Below are positions 41,840-53,369 of a stretch of DNA of 64,000 bases, piece by piece. Position 1 is the stretch's first letter. Every line of letters starts with the position of its first letter. The stretch spans positions 14,545,428 through 14,609,427 of the forward strand of contig JAJEKV010000002.1 in assembly GCA_021234155.1 (NCBI GenBank), given 5' to 3'. A program made the translations under genes and the position numbers. The notes beneath the pieces are model-generated. The model saw only the letters and a program-made list of their open reading frames with translations, did no database searches and was not told the origin of the DNA. This stretch comes from Isoetes taiwanensis (Eukaryota > Streptophyta > Lycopodiopsida > Isoetales > Isoetaceae).

Positions 41840-43060
41840 ATGACCCCAGAAGAGGAAATATCCCAGATGAGGACAGACCTTGAGCAGATAAAGGCCTTGC
41901 TGGCCGCGCAAGCAGGAGCAGGTTCGGTGGGCAACGCTAAGTTGCCACAAGCATCAGCTCGGAGAGCAGGAAGGGACAAGAAGAGGAGTAAGAGAAGGAG
42001 ATCCTCCAGCCCGGAATCTTCCGACTCAAGCTCAGATTCAGACTCTGACTCCGAGGAAGACGAAGAGCAGGCCCAGGACCGAACAGACGCAAGGCAGAGG
42101 AACACTGCAGATGCAAGGCAGAGGGACGCCATAGAGGGACGACAAAGGGACACCAGGGCCTCTGACTACCAGAAGAAGGTAGATTCCGCACTGGGCAATG
42201 TATGGAAGGCCCGGAAACTGGAACAGTTCTCGGGGGAGAACAGGTCAGGATTAGAAGCAGAGGCATGGCTGGACGAGATGAGTGAGTACGGCAATGCTTA
42301 TGGCATGAAGGATAAAGACAAAGGCAGAGTGGCAACAACGAACTTGAAAGGAGCCGCCCGGATTTGGTGGAAGGGTTATGCAAAGGCACATGGCTTAAGC
42401 AGGATGCTTGTAAGTTCGTAAAGTTTGCTAAAGCCTTCGTTTCCATTACGTCCCGAGGGAACATAAGTCCAAGATGATGCAGCAGCTCTACTGTGTTGCG
42501 CGAAGGCAACAAATCTGTCCGTGAGTATACGAGGAATTCATGAGGTCGAGGTCAGATGTACCAAAATTGGGTGAGAAGCATGCAAAGAGAAAGCTATATT
42601 GAGGGGTTGAATGAGGAGATCCGCAAGCTTGTGACGGCAATAAACCCTAAGACAAGATTATCGGGCGAGTCCAAGGCAATAAGCTTGCAAGGAACGGACC
42701 TCGTAATAGCCGCGAGGCAAAGCAGCGGTTTCCGTGGATAAAGGCAAGGCGACAGAAGCTATAGCCCTAGGGCAAAGAAAATCTGTGTCCAAATAGAACC
42801 CCATATGGTGGCAAACCGTGGGAAACAAAGGGGAGAAGAAGCAGGTGTCCTTCAAGGACAAGCGTGAGGGGTCAAACTACTCCAAAGCAAAGGCGATCCT
42901 TTTGCGTGCAATGCCCAAGGAAAAGAGAGATGAGTGCATAGAAAAAGCAGCTTTGCTTCAAAAGCCTTCAGCGAGCCATAGGACGTGAACCCGCCTTTAC
43001 CGCCATGAGTGCAGCCGCCAGCGAGCTGGGATATTGGGACACTGTCTTCGACGATGACGG
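41840..43060 (+). pseudogene. chromovirus gag, broken
   Basis: The gag frame is open from 41705 to 42421 but has no ATG at its beginning. The first in-frame ATG is 41840 (MTPEEEISQMRTDLEQIKAL). TTTGTGTATGCAG at 41723-41735 could be a splice acceptor. N-terminal coiled coil, then an acidic/Ser-rich tract and RQR repeats, then the retrotransposon capsid domain (LEQFSGENRSGLEAEAWLDE; NLKGAARIWWKGYAKAHG). After 42421 frames change; remnants of the capsid end are YIEGLNEEIRKLVTAINPKT (42590-42655). I see no clean CCHC knuckle. Confidence 0.8.
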
Positions 43061-43091
43061 CGAGGGAAGCCCGCGACTACATTCGTGGTGA

Positions 43092-43660
43092 GTGTCATAT
43101 CTTTGCCGCAATAGATACGTAAACAAGCAGAGCCAAGATAAAGTAATCTCCACAGTAGAGAAGGCGGCCAAGTCCTTCATAGTCTTGATAGACTCAGGAA
43201 GTAGCCATAACTTTGCATCCCCCAGAATGGTTCAAATGTTGAAGTTGAAACCACTAAAGTCAAAGCCAAGGCCCGTTGTCCTAGCAAGTGGTGCAAGAAG
43301 GCGCATCTACAGTAAGAGAATTAACTTCGACATCGACTTGCCGTGGATTAATATCCGTGATGGGGGCAGAAGTAATGGGCATTGACAAGTACGACTTGAT
43401 CATAGGAATGGAGTACCTTGGACCAGTAGGGGCCATTATCGATTGTGGAAAGCGGAAGGTGACCTTCCCAACACCCGACGGCAAGATCATCGAGATCACA
43501 TGTAAAGAAGTTGTTCCCATCATGCAGTGCATGTCTTCTAAGCGGCTGTTCAAGTGCATCAAGAGCGAGCAGGTGGCATACATCTTCAAGCTTGAGATTG
43601 ATGAGCCAGAATCAGAGGAAAGCAAAGAAGACAGGTGCTCGAAGTTGCCGGGCAAATAGC
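43092..43660 (+). pseudogene. chromovirus aspartic protease region
   Basis: Frame 43092-43385 contains the active site FIVLIDSGSSHNFASPRMVQ (DSG). The second half continues in the 43288-43659 frame with MGAEVMGIDKYDLIIGMEYL and GPVGAIIDCGKRKVTF, the typical link from PR into RT. A one-base shift near 43350 separates them. Confidence 0.85.
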
Positions 43661-45020
43661 TCACCGATCACGGAGTTCCATGATCTCTTTCCGTGATGAG
43701 ATCAAGCAGCCCCTCCTTATAGGGGAGTCGAGTGTGAGATAGCACTCGAGCCGAGCAAAGCCGACAAGCAAGGCTCCATACGAATGACGACGCAGAGTTG
43801 ACGAGTCAAGAAGCAATTGCGGTGAGTTGCTCGACTTAGGCTTCATTAGACCTAGTGTCTCGCCATTTGGAGCCCATTCTCTTTGTAAAGAAGAAGGATG
43901 GCGCTTTAAGGATGTGCATAGACTATAGACAGCTTGAACAAGCACACCATTAAGAACAAGTATGCGCCCCCGTGATCGATGACTTGATGGATCAACTCCA
44001 AGGTGCAAAGGTCTTCTCCAAAATCGACTTTAAGGTCGCTATCATCAAATCGGGATATAGGAAGAAGATATCCATAAGACCGCCTTAACGCCGATATGGG
44101 CATTATGAGTTCACGGTAATGCCTTTCGCTTATCAAATGCCCCCGCGACGCTCATGAGGCTCATGAACCACATCTTCGTGGAGTTTTAGACACCTTTGTG
44201 ATTGTATTCTTTGATGACATTTTGGTGTATAGCAGATCCCTTGAAGAGCACGCATAACACTTAAGGAGAGTGCTAGAGAAGTTGAAGAGGCACCGGTTAG
44301 GGGGCCAAGTTGTCGGGTGTCACTTCGCAATGCAGAAGGTGGAATACCCCGGGTCATGTGATCTCATCGGAAGGAATCTCGACGGATCCCCGCCAAGATT
44401 GAAGCCGCCATTCATTGGGGTGGCCTACCAAAGAATGTGCATGAAGTCGGTTTTCTCGGCCTAGCAGGGTACTACAGAAGTTCGTGAAGAACTTTGCTAA
44501 GATAGCGCCCCATTAACGCACTTGACGAGGGCGGAGAAAGTGAAAGATTGGGCGAGCATTGGCACAAGAAAGCCCAAGCTGTGGTTTGAATTGTTGAAGG
44601 AAGCTTTAACAACCGCCCCCCGCCTTAACCCCCCGCGGACCCGGAGAAAGATAAGCTTGTAGCAACAGACGCGAGTAAGATAGCTACAGGGCAAAGGTGC
44701 TCATGCAAGAAGAGCGCATGAAGCGTATGATTCCGTGAAGATGAACGACGCCAAACGCCGCCACCCCACCCACGATCGGAATTGCTTGCGGTTGTCGGCA
44801 TTAAGAATTTGGAGGCACTACCTTTTGGGAAGGAAGTTCCAGCTGGATACGCACACCATCGAGCCTCCAAAGATGTATTCACGCAACCACACCTCAACCC
44901 GAGGCGTAGAAGGTGGATGGAGTTCCTTGAAGAGTATGACTTTGATATAGTCTACAAGCCGTGGAAGCTCATGTGGTAGCGGATGCGCCAAGGCATCCCC
45001 GACAACTAGAGTGCATTGCA
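43661..45020 (+). pseudogene. chromovirus reverse transcriptase and RNase H, heavily decayed
   Basis: Recognisable words in changing frames: FVKKKDGALRMCIDYRQL (43885-43935), DDLMDQLQGAKVFSKIDF (43980-44030), YGHYEFTVMPF (44096-44130), active site VFFDDILVYSRSLEEH at 44204-44252, then RNase H-side words such as VLMQEERMK and ATTPQPEA/RRRWMEFLEEYDFDIVYKP at 44895-44965. Small deletions every 50-150 bp; no enzyme can be made. Confidence 0.85.
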
Positions 45021-45241
45021 ATGCAATTTCGACGCCTCCAAATGACTTTGGTAAGAAGATTGAAGAGTCCTTGCCAACGAATGTAGATTTCAAGGAAGTA
45101 TGGGCAAGCCTCTCTAGGGAGGCTAGAACAGATAAGGAGCGGGAAGCCTTTAAACATTATAAGAAGGAAGGCAACCTGTTATACTATAAGAACAAGTTGT
45201 GCGTGCACTCAATCATCGTGTGTAAGGAAATTGATCCTCCA

Positions 45242-46240
45242 TGACACGCACAACAACCCCAATAGCCGGCCATGCGGGATTCATGAAAACATATTTCAAA
45301 GCGCAGCAGCCTATTATTGGCCAGAATGAAGAAGCAAGTAGCTCGCTACATCAAGGAATGCCAGCTATGTCGCCAGACAAAGGCGAACAGCTCAATTCTG
45401 TGGGCCTTAGAGCCATTAGCGGTGCCAAACGCTAAATGGGAGGTGATTAGCATGGATTTCATCACAGGACTCCCAAGGACCGTAAGAGGGAAAGACGCTT
45501 TGATGGTAGTAGTCGACAAGTTGTCGAAAATGGCACATTTTGTGCCTTGCAGGACCACAGATACGGCTATGGATACAACGAAGCTCTTCACCAAAGAGAT
45601 CTTCAGGCTTCATGGCATGCCAAGGGAGGTTATCTCCGACAGGGATCCGAAGTTCATGAGCGCCTTTTGGCAAGACCTCTTTGCAACAATTCAGACGAAG
45701 CTATCCATGAGCACGGCATATCATCCTCAGACGGATGGCCAAACGGAGCGGACCAACAGGATTTTGGAGGACATGCTACGGAACTATGTCTGGAATAAGC
45801 AAGGTATGTAGGAAGAATTTATTCACTTGGTGGAGTTTGCCTACAATAGCACCAAGCAGGAATCATCCCAAATGTCGCCGTTTATGATCAATTACGGCTA
45901 TCAGTGCCTAACTCCAGATACTTGGCACAATCCCGTGTCAAAAGTAGAGGTTTCGCAGCAGATGTTGGCCGATATGCAGCAGCTCGTGGAAGAAGTTCAT
46001 GGGTATTTGCTAGCAGCAAGAAGTCGACTACAGTAAGAGAGTTCAAAGTTGGAGATAATGTTTGGCTCAAGATCAAGGTGAAGCAGGCAAAGCTCAGAAT
46101 CGGGAATTGCAAGAAGCTTGCTCCAAGGTGGGCTGGACCTTTCAGAATAGTCAAGAGAGTAGGTAATCAATCCTACAAGCTAGACTTGCCAGCACACCTA
46201 AAGATTCATAAGGTCTTCCACGTGAGTTTGTTGAAGAAGC
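45242..46240 (+). pseudogene. chromovirus integrase core and GPF/Y module
   Basis: 45317-45811: zinc-binding end YIKECQLCRQTKA, catalytic D in WEVISMDFITGLPR, D in EVISDRDPKFMSAFW, E in YHPQTDGQTERTNRILEDML, then TAG at 45809. 45827-46036: MVEFAYNSTKQESSQMSPFM. From 45904 in another frame: VGDNVWLKIKVKQAKLR, RWAGPFRIVKRVGNQSYKLD (GPF/Y) and HKVFHVSLLKKH. Best-preserved part of pol; two frame breaks. Confidence 0.92.
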
Positions 46241-46284
46241 ACACTCCAAATCCAGACGAAGTCTTGGACTCTCCAACGTTGTTA

Positions 46285-46527
46285 GAAATAACGGAGGAGC
46301 AGCTGGAAATAGTTCCAGAATTGATTCTTGATAAAGCTTTCAAGAAAACAAGGAGGTCGGAGTTCCTCCAATACTTGGTCAAGTGGAAACACTTGCCAGT
46401 GGAAGACGCGACATGGGTACTTAAGAAAGATTTAGTAAAGCAGTACCCACAGTTTATGGAGCAATGGGACGGCAAGGTCATCTCCGAAGAAATCGGCTCA
46501 GGCATGTCGATTTGTGTAGATTATTAA
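46285..46527 (+). CDS. chromodomain at integrase C-terminus
   Basis: Same open frame as the GPF/Y module (45904-46527). IVPELILDKAFKKTRRSEFL, QYLVKWKHLPVEDATWVLKK, then DLVKQYPQF is the chromodomain pattern (beta strands, VKWK...ATW, C-terminal helix). Chromodomains of Ty3 chromoviruses direct integration, and the family includes readers of methylated H3 tails. The first aromatic-cage position looks aliphatic here (ELIL), so histone-methyl reading may be weak. No stop or frameshift inside it. Confidence 0.88.
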   Translation, partial: EITEEQLEIVPELILDKAFKKTRRSEFLQYLVKWKHLPVEDATWVLKKDLVKQYPQFMEQWDGKVISEEIGSGMSICVDY

Positions 46528-47376
46528 TCTACGCATGCAACTTATGCTAGGTATGGGTCGCATGCGTTGTGACCGATGATGAGACCACTACGGTGATCTC
46601 TAGGGCATGGTGTAATGTCAATGTAGGCATGACCGTGTTTCCGCTTGGGCGAGTGGAAGGTAGATTAGAAAGTCTACTTCTGTCCCACGGAAGTAGACGA
46701 CCTCGAGAGAAAGGAGGTCATTAAGGAATGCACTGATAGGAAAAACACCTCTAGCCCCATATATGCTTTGATAGGAGGAATCAGGCCTTCACGCCCCATA
46801 TACGGGAAGGACCTATCCTCCACGCTGGGCAACTAGGATGTAGGCATGAGCAGCATATAGGCATATAGGCGCTGTCTCCACGGCCATAATGGAAGATTCA
46901 CCCTCTTCCTACGCCGGGAGATTAGCCATGCATCCATGTAGATAGGTGGGGTGGTCACCATATAACCAAAAATTTTACTAATAATTAAATGGTACTAACG
47001 TAGTGTTGACCTGCAGGCCAATAGAGCGCTCCGGAGGGCAAAGAGGTCGAGCTACGAAGACTTGCAACACAAATTTTGTTGGAATGTGTTGCAAGGAATG
47101 AAGAGTACCTCGGACGTTAATCTTAATTTTGATAAACTTAATTGTCTTGATAAGTGAATTATTGAGTAACCTGTTTTAAGGATGTTGTGAACCGATAAGT
47201 TATTCCATAATATAACGGCGTAATAATGTCTAAAAATATTACCGTAAGGTAATCTTAATAAATGTGTAAGTATTATAGTAGTTTATCGTATGTATCAGGT
47301 TGATTGCAGGTTAGGATGATCCCAAGGTGGGGAGACCCACGATGCTGCGGACAGCATCATTTCAAGGTGGGGAGAA
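46528..47376 (+). other. chromovirus 3' noncoding region and polypurine tract
   Basis: About 830 bp without coding, then AAGGTGGGGAGAA at 47364-47376 immediately before the 3' LTR, a polypurine tract priming plus-strand synthesis. A near copy of the PPT context (AAGGTGGGGAGACCC) lies 38 bp upstream at 47323-47339, so the region is partly duplicated. Confidence 0.8.
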
Positions 47377-48966
47377 TGTGACGTTCCAGGACAGTATACG
47401 GTCCCAGAACATATACTGTACTGCCTCGTCACGCGTACACGCCACTCCGACCGACGTGTACGCCGACGTGTAGCCAGGTGGGTAGCCCTAGGGGGCAGCT
47501 TGCAAGGAATAGGTGCAATTATTAATGTGCACATTTTCCAATGTACACATTAATAGGGGCACACATTTCCATATGGACACTTGATGCCAAGTGGGCCATA
47601 CCCAAGTGTGCAATTAATGTGCACATTTTCCAATGTACACATTATGTGGGCACATTTTGCCACCTAACCATTAAAGGCAAGTGGGCCCATTCCCAATTAT
47701 CCCACATGCCTAAAGGGGATAATTGGAAACCCTAGCCAACCCCTTGTCTATTAAGGAAGGGAAACCCTAACTTGCCCAATTTTCGTTTCTAGGGTTTTAG
47801 AACTCTGTTTTGGCTGCCTCAACAGCCAAAACCGCCTCCCAGACTCTGCCTGAGAGATTTGCAACATTAGTTTCCCTCGATTCGAGCGTTTCAGGTCAGG
47901 AGGAGCCACTCAAGGATCAGGTATTTGGCCAATTAGATAGTCTAAACCCTATTTCAGTCATAGAATCAGTAGGTTTAGCCTATTAAATTGCCCATAGCAG
48001 CCTTCTAGATCGCTAGATACCAGCCTCTAACTAAAGAACCTAACTCTATGATGTAGATTAGATATAGTTCTTTAGTTCTTCTGTGATGTATATAGATGAT
48101 GTATCTCTATGAACTCCTTGTATTGGGAAGGGGGGTAGAGACCTAAAGCTTGGTAATAGATGCTCCTAGAGTAGCCTCTCTAGCACACTATAGATTCGGC
48201 CTGTGTACAAGAGCCACACCTGGTTGTGGGTGAAGGGGCCAGACTGGCTAAGAAGGAGGTTCATGTTCTGACTCTTGAACGATCCCTCTGGTGTGTAAGG
48301 CCTACCAGGGATCATTGTGACTAGGTCTAATGGCTTACCACTGAGTGCGGGTGAGGCATGGACTCGACACCCGTGAGGTGGTGTACACTTTCCAGTGGGT
48401 TCAGTCGAATACGGGCAGTGGCCCTCTAGTCACCTCGAGTCAGCATGCAGATTTCTGGAGGGAGTGATCCCTTCCTGCCCCATCGGAACTGGGAGGATGA
48501 AACCCAGGAATAGCCCTCTTGGCTATGCATCCGGCGGGCTACAGTCAGGTCCCGACACTTTTCAACCTACTCTGCAAAGTGTGCACAGGAGGGGCGGATG
48601 GAGTGGACAACCCTATGCCATGTTCATATGCCACTGGAGACCCAAGCCGCCAGTCATCCCCTGGAGTTTGAGCCTTGGGTAGAACTCCCCATATGTATTG
48701 TGCTCACCTTGTTTATGCAGATGTGATGGGCCACCCTTCGAGGTGGATATGTGCTTATGTTATATACTGACATGTATGTTTACGCTTCCGCAGCTAGGTA
48801 GACCCTGAGGGAGACGGGGTAAAATGACCCCTTCACTCTTCCCACTGGAACCCGTCACGGTTGCAGTGTTATGTGGAGGGCTCTGTATCGGCATGGAGCT
48901 GGTATGGGGGGATGAACTCCTGTTTGTATACGGTGGGTGCACCGTATACGAGTAGGGGATGTCACA
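47377..48966 (+). repeat. chromovirus 3' LTR
   Basis: 1,590 bp, TGTGACGTTCC ... GGGGATGTCACA. Differs from the 5' LTR by about fourteen substitutions, mostly C/T or G/A, and two deletions. Followed by TSD GACAC. Confidence 0.95.
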
Positions 48967-48971
48967 GACAC

Positions 48972-49418
48972 TAGGGAGTCTACATCTGGATATGTATTAA
49001 AGCTTGGAGGCACATGTATATCATGGCGAAGCAAGAAACAAGGGTGCATAGCAATGTCAACTGCAGAGGCCGAGTACAATGCAACATCATTGGCAGCAAG
49101 AGAGATTGTCTGAGTAAGAAGAATTTTAGACGAACTTGGTATACTGCAAACAAAGCCAACAGTTCTTTATACAGATAGTTTGAGTTGTCTTGCAATTACA
49201 AGAAATCCAGTCCTTCATGAGCGGACAAAGCATATTGAACTGCAAGTTCACTTTGTGAGAGATATGGTGTCAAAGGGGAAAATTTCAGTCCAATATAAGA
49301 ATACTGAAGAACAAACAGCAGATGTGTTTACTAAAGTTCTGCCAGTTTACAGGTTTCATGAGTTACAGCAAATGCTAGGAGTAAAGGAAGTCAAAACAAC
49401 AGATGACATGAAGGGGAA
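48972..49418 (+). pseudogene. Copia RNase H, C-terminal part, and polypurine tract
   Basis: Continues the Copia frame after the chromovirus: RESTSGYVLKLGGTCISWRS, KKQGCIAMSTAEAEYNATSL. A TGA near 49109 replaces the usual Trp (REIVW), and DSLSCLAITRNPVLHERTKH, QTADVFTKVL follow. AAGGGGAA at 49411-49418 is the PPT directly before the 3' LTR. Confidence 0.92.
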
Positions 49419-49938
49419 TGAAGGAAATTGTGATCATGGCATCTGTAGATTATACTTACATGGTTCTATGGTTCTAAGGGGTTGATAAGAATTCATGTGG
49501 TTCTAAGGGGTTGACATTTAACCATTGAATTAATAATGCCAGGTGGCCCGTAAACCATTGGACCGAGATAATTACATGGTTATAGAAGTTTCTGAACGAA
49601 TGAACTAGTGCCTAGTTTGGATCCGAGATTAGCAGGCTCGAAACCGACTGAAAAGTCCGGTGAGCTATCTGCTATATAGATAAACCTAAGCAGTATACTT
49701 ATTTGTGCTTGACAGTTGAATTATTGGCAGATCTGGCATGCATTCAGAGTTATCCGATGTCTTTTTGTTCTATGAAATGGTTTCGGTATTTCATTGATGC
49801 TACAGTTAAAGTTTAAAGGTTTATTATCTTGATAAGCTGATTTTAATAGGCACTATATGTTAAAGGTTTTACATTGAATAATATTGTCGATCACTCAATA
49901 GTGCATTCAACTTCTAACTCTGATTGTCTAAGTTATCA
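49419..49938 (+). repeat. Copia 3' LTR
   Basis: 520 bp, TGAAGGAAATTGTGATC ... CTAAGTTATCA, followed by TSD ATATT at 49939-49943. Confidence 0.94.
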
Positions 49939-50950
49939 ATATTAAGCCTAGACGGCTAGTATTTGAATTGAGTATTATGAATCTTATGAACCTTTTAAGT
50001 AGTGTGATTATAATTTGGGGCCCTCGAGTTTCCTTGGTAGTAGGTGGGATATTCCATGCAACCTTTATGAATAGTGGCCAGCTTGATAACTGTACCATAG
50101 AAGGGTATATCGCCAGTACTTTTGTTAGAGTAATGTGTGGATTCTATGATGCTAGATGGATGGAGTATGAGCGTTGCATTATATTTGCTAGGAATATGCT
50201 ATGGCCTATCTAGTAGAGATTCTGAGTGGTAGTCCATCTCATGAGTTTAGACCTCAGGATGAAGTGGAATATGTGAATTGTCTCTAGGACATTAGTGTAA
50301 TTATGGTATTACCTGGAAGTTATGGTTGCTTATATGTTAAGGAAGTCATGTCCTTGCTTTGAGATGTGGCGATGAGATGTTGTCACTGGGTTATGAAATA
50401 TCTTGGTATGAACCTCATTCTATTGTATTGCATTGTTTTGTGGTTGTTCTTGGAAGTAAGATGCATGAGGATTCTATGATATCTCGTATTGGATCAACCT
50501 GTAAGGTTATTGGTGATATTCTATCTTGTAAAGTCATGATGGATGATGTTGCATCTTGCATTGTAAACGGACCATCTTGGGAGGGGTGGAATGGCCGTGA
50601 GACTCCGCATCCGTTCTAGATGGGTAGACGGATAGCATGTTGCATTTACGGCCCACCTTCGGAGGGGTGGGGTGGCCGTGTAACTCCGCATCCGAGCCAG
50701 ATGGCCTGACGGATGAGTTAAACCCTGTACGTACAGATGGAGAGAGTGGTCTCCTTGGGGTCGCAACCCAAGGATTACGCTTGGCATATGTGCATGCATA
50801 CATACGATTGATGAGAATGTAAACATGCTTGTAGCCTGAGTTCTAACTAATGCAGGGGCGTAGTGGAGCAGGTAAAATTGTTGTTGTTCTTATCTTTGAT
50901 GGGTATGCTAGATTACTTTGTGGATGATGTTATACGCTAGATTGCTTTGT

Positions 50951-51599
50951 AAATCACTTGTTGCACAACCCTTGGGGGAAGGCACGTGTCCTGGAAGATG
51001 CAGGTCATGTAGGATGGAAAGGTTTGCCAGTGGCACGTGCTATAGAAACTGCATGGACTACTGCTTTAGAGGATATCTCTTCAGCCTCTTGGCGGGCTGG
51101 AAGACATGATGCATTAGTCATAAGATATCAGGCTCCTACTGACATTTTGAAGCTAGGGCATGAATTATGAGCCATGCTCATTTTCAGGTGTGTTGTATTT
51201 ATGTCCACAATATAAATATATCAACCATTTGTACATGAAAACCTGTCCATTTCTTATCTTTGCCATGACTGAAACTATTTTTAATGTTTATGCAGTTCAA
51301 CTTTCTTATGTTCAATTCTAATCAACTTACACTTAACAAATTTTTATAATATTTCTGGAATGTACAACAGATGTACATAAGATGTACATCTATTGTACGT
51401 CTTATGTACATTGATGTACCTAATGCACTTCTGAAGTAGTCCATGTCATGTACAATGAAAATTTGTTCAGTTCTTATCTTTTATATGAACAAAGTATTAC
51501 AATATTTCTGGAAAGTACCACAGATCTGACTTAGTCCATGTCATCTACAATTGCTTGAAGTTGTGATAACAATGTCTCATGGACTTCATCTGGCAAGTG
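50951..51599. other. junction sequence, no recognised gene
   Basis: Starts where the outer LTR is cut. A plus-strand frame at 50958-51170 looks protein-like (HVGWKGLPVARAIETAWTTA, LEDISSASWRAGRHDALVIR) and ends in TGA. I do not recognise it. TGTACAT-type repeats lie at 51366-51420. Confidence 0.35.
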
Positions 51600-52318
51600 A
51601 AATGCTGTGCTTGCCCCCTAAAGCTTGTGTTTTACTTTCTTGAATGGGATTCGAACCCCAATCACAGATTCTGCAGGTACCAAAACATTCTTAGTAGGAA
51701 GCAGTTTATACTTATTGTGGCAGCCTGGGATTAGTTCATAATATTGTCCTTCAATGACACTAGTGCCAGCAGAGTATTCATTTCCATAGTCATCAATTGA
51801 ATCTTCTTCCAATGCATGCTTTTCCCTGGTGCACATGAGAACATAGTATGAAACACCTTCCACATTGTCTGGTGCTGCAAAAGACACAAATACATTTGAA
51901 ACAAATGCAAGAAGTGTCATCTAAACCAGCCTCCTCTTACGCATACAAAACATCTACATCATTTTCAGCTTCAACACGAGAGGCAATATGATCTCGTGGG
52001 CTCCAAACTTTTAGAGACCATTCTCCACAATGTTTAATGTTCTCACAATTCAACCAATTGAAGTTCATGCAAGCATCACAAAAGCACGAGAGTTGTCTCG
52101 CATAGCAACTTTGTTGGATCTCGGCTGGGTTTATAGTTGACACGTAATGTATCTGGCCGAAAACCGTAAAGTCTTGCAATTGAATGCTTGCTGCCTGCTC
52201 ACATCTATTTTTCCAACCTCCCAAAACACCCTTTCACAATCCGATTCCTTGGCCCTTAAACCACAAGTTGTTTTACAGACTGCCACCGGCATGCCATTTT
52301 GTTTTCTCTGCGCCGCTC

Positions 52319-52606
52319 TCAAGCCACAACTTTGCTATACCAGCCTTCGCCATCATGTGTGCCTTTTCCCATGGCCGATCCAAAGAAATTCCATATCACT
52401 TTCAATTTTATTTTCAACATGGTATCTACACAGATTCCATACCATGCCCGTGTAGATTTGAATTGAGATGCACAACCATCCGACCACACATAATGAAGGT
52501 TTATGTGTCCACCTCCATTATTCTTAAGCCACCCCAAATGTAATTTAAAACTATGTTGCACAAAATGAGTGTCATGCTTCCTCACATCCAAAACATAGAA
52601 ATGCAC
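52319..52606 (-). pseudogene. transposase catalytic block
   Basis: 95-codon frame. HYVWSDGCASQFKSTRAWYG contains a D-G-x-x-x-Q-F-K signature and VIWNFFGSAMGKGTHDGEG a GKG-x-HDG signature, the most conserved motifs of this transposase family. AMGKG replaces the more usual GHGKG. The C-terminal continuation is frameshifted (52131-52322, VAVCKTTCGLRAKESDCERV). Confidence 0.65.
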
Positions 52607-53369
52607 TGCTTTTTAAGCTTACCTTCTATTTTCATCATTGAAATATGGACCAAAATACTAATTTGATCGATTCCAATGCTCGGATTGCACTTCGTCCCCC
52701 GGTTTCAATCGTAGTTCTCTCAAAAAGTCAACAAATGCATAAACACACTATTATCCGGAGTTTCTCAACACATCTTTTAAACTGCTTGCTTTCTGCCAAG
52801 GTCTTTGTAAAGTTATGATCCAGAAACTTAGCAAGTTGATTTTTCATGTTCTTTAACAAAACAGATGCTTTGTCATTCCGATCAACTAATCTAAGCCTTC
52901 TGGATGTACCTTTTTTGGATGGCTCATTGACATATACCTTTGATGCATTTTAGTTTATGCCATTCATCCGTCACATATTTCTCGCAAACTGTTGACCTCC
53001 ACAAGATACTAACATTATCAAAAGTCTTCTTGTTTGCTTGACATAGTCCATTGTTTTGTTTGGGATGCACGTATTGACCGCAGCAAAGAGTGCAATTAAC
53101 ATGTAGGGATCTCCTCATATCATTGAAGGCCTTTCTCAGACAGATCACGCTTGCTCATGTTTGACACAACAACATGTGTTTCTCTCCTTCAATTTCCTTA
53201 TGCAATTAGGTTTCAGATACTCGAACCGGCGGCAATTTTTGTATCGAGGATTCTGATATACAAACTGTTGATAAAGCTCAGACTGCAATAACAAAAGCAT
53301 TAAAGACCATGTTAGCAAAATGATGTCGGCAACCAGATGCCAAAAGAGTATTGAACTATACTATTGTAC

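Larger units (their letters stand above)
35784..48966 (+). mobile_element. Ty3 chromovirus carrying histone H3-like and acidic extra ORFs
   Basis: 13.2 kb, perfect 5-bp TSD GACAC (35779-35783 and 48967-48971). LTRs begin TGTGAC and end GTCACA. Order: 5' LTR, PBS, hairpin pair, TATA, H3-like ORF (broken), hairpin pair, TATA, intact 506-codon ORF, gag, PR, RT-RNase H (heavily decayed), integrase with GPF/Y and chromodomain, 800-bp 3' region, PPT, 3' LTR. LTRs differ by about fourteen substitutions in 1.6 kb plus two deletions, so this is younger than the Copia it sits in. The extra 4 kb between PBS and gag is not part of a standard chromovirus. Confidence 0.95.
31528..49938 (+). mobile_element. 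Ty1/Copia retrotransposon, split by a chromovirus
   Basis: Bounded by TG...CA LTRs and a perfect 5-bp TSD ATATT (31523-31527 and 49939-49943). The unoccupied target is present at 16935-16960 (TGTCCGTTATATTAAGCC). Without the internal Ty3 insertion it is about 5.2 kb. Gene order GAG-PR-IN-RT-RH is typical of Copia. LTRs differ at about ten of 520 positions by eye. Defects: frameshift after PR, TGA at 34964, deletion near 35430, TGA near 49109. Confidence 0.95.
15057..50950 (+). mobile_element. old long-LTR Ty3-type retrotransposon, outer shell of the nest
   Basis: Left LTR starts TGTAACGAACCTAGTGGC at 15057 and ends CA at 27878, followed by a tRNA-Met PBS. The right LTR starts TGTAACAAACCTAGTGG at 29113. 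The interior is only 1,234 bp. Both LTRs are interrupted by younger elements. The right LTR stops matching at 50950, so its last few hundred bp and the TSD are lost. Net LTR length after removing insertions is about 3.1 kb, unusually long. With almost no coding left it is non-autonomous or internally deleted. Confidence 0.8.
29113..50950 (+). repeat. right LTR of outer element, truncated and interrupted
   Basis: LTR segments 29113-29687, 30420-31527 and 49939-50950, split by a LINE (29688-30419) and by the Copia nest (31528-49938). Contains a local 39-bp duplication (GCCCGATCTTGCAGGATT, twice at 29345-29423) that the left LTR has once. Homology to the left LTR ends abruptly at GCTTTGT (50950). 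Confidence 0.8.

Noticed and set aside
42000-42512. Minus-strand ORFs opposite gag
   Set aside because: Shadows of the Ser/Asp/Glu-rich gag segment.
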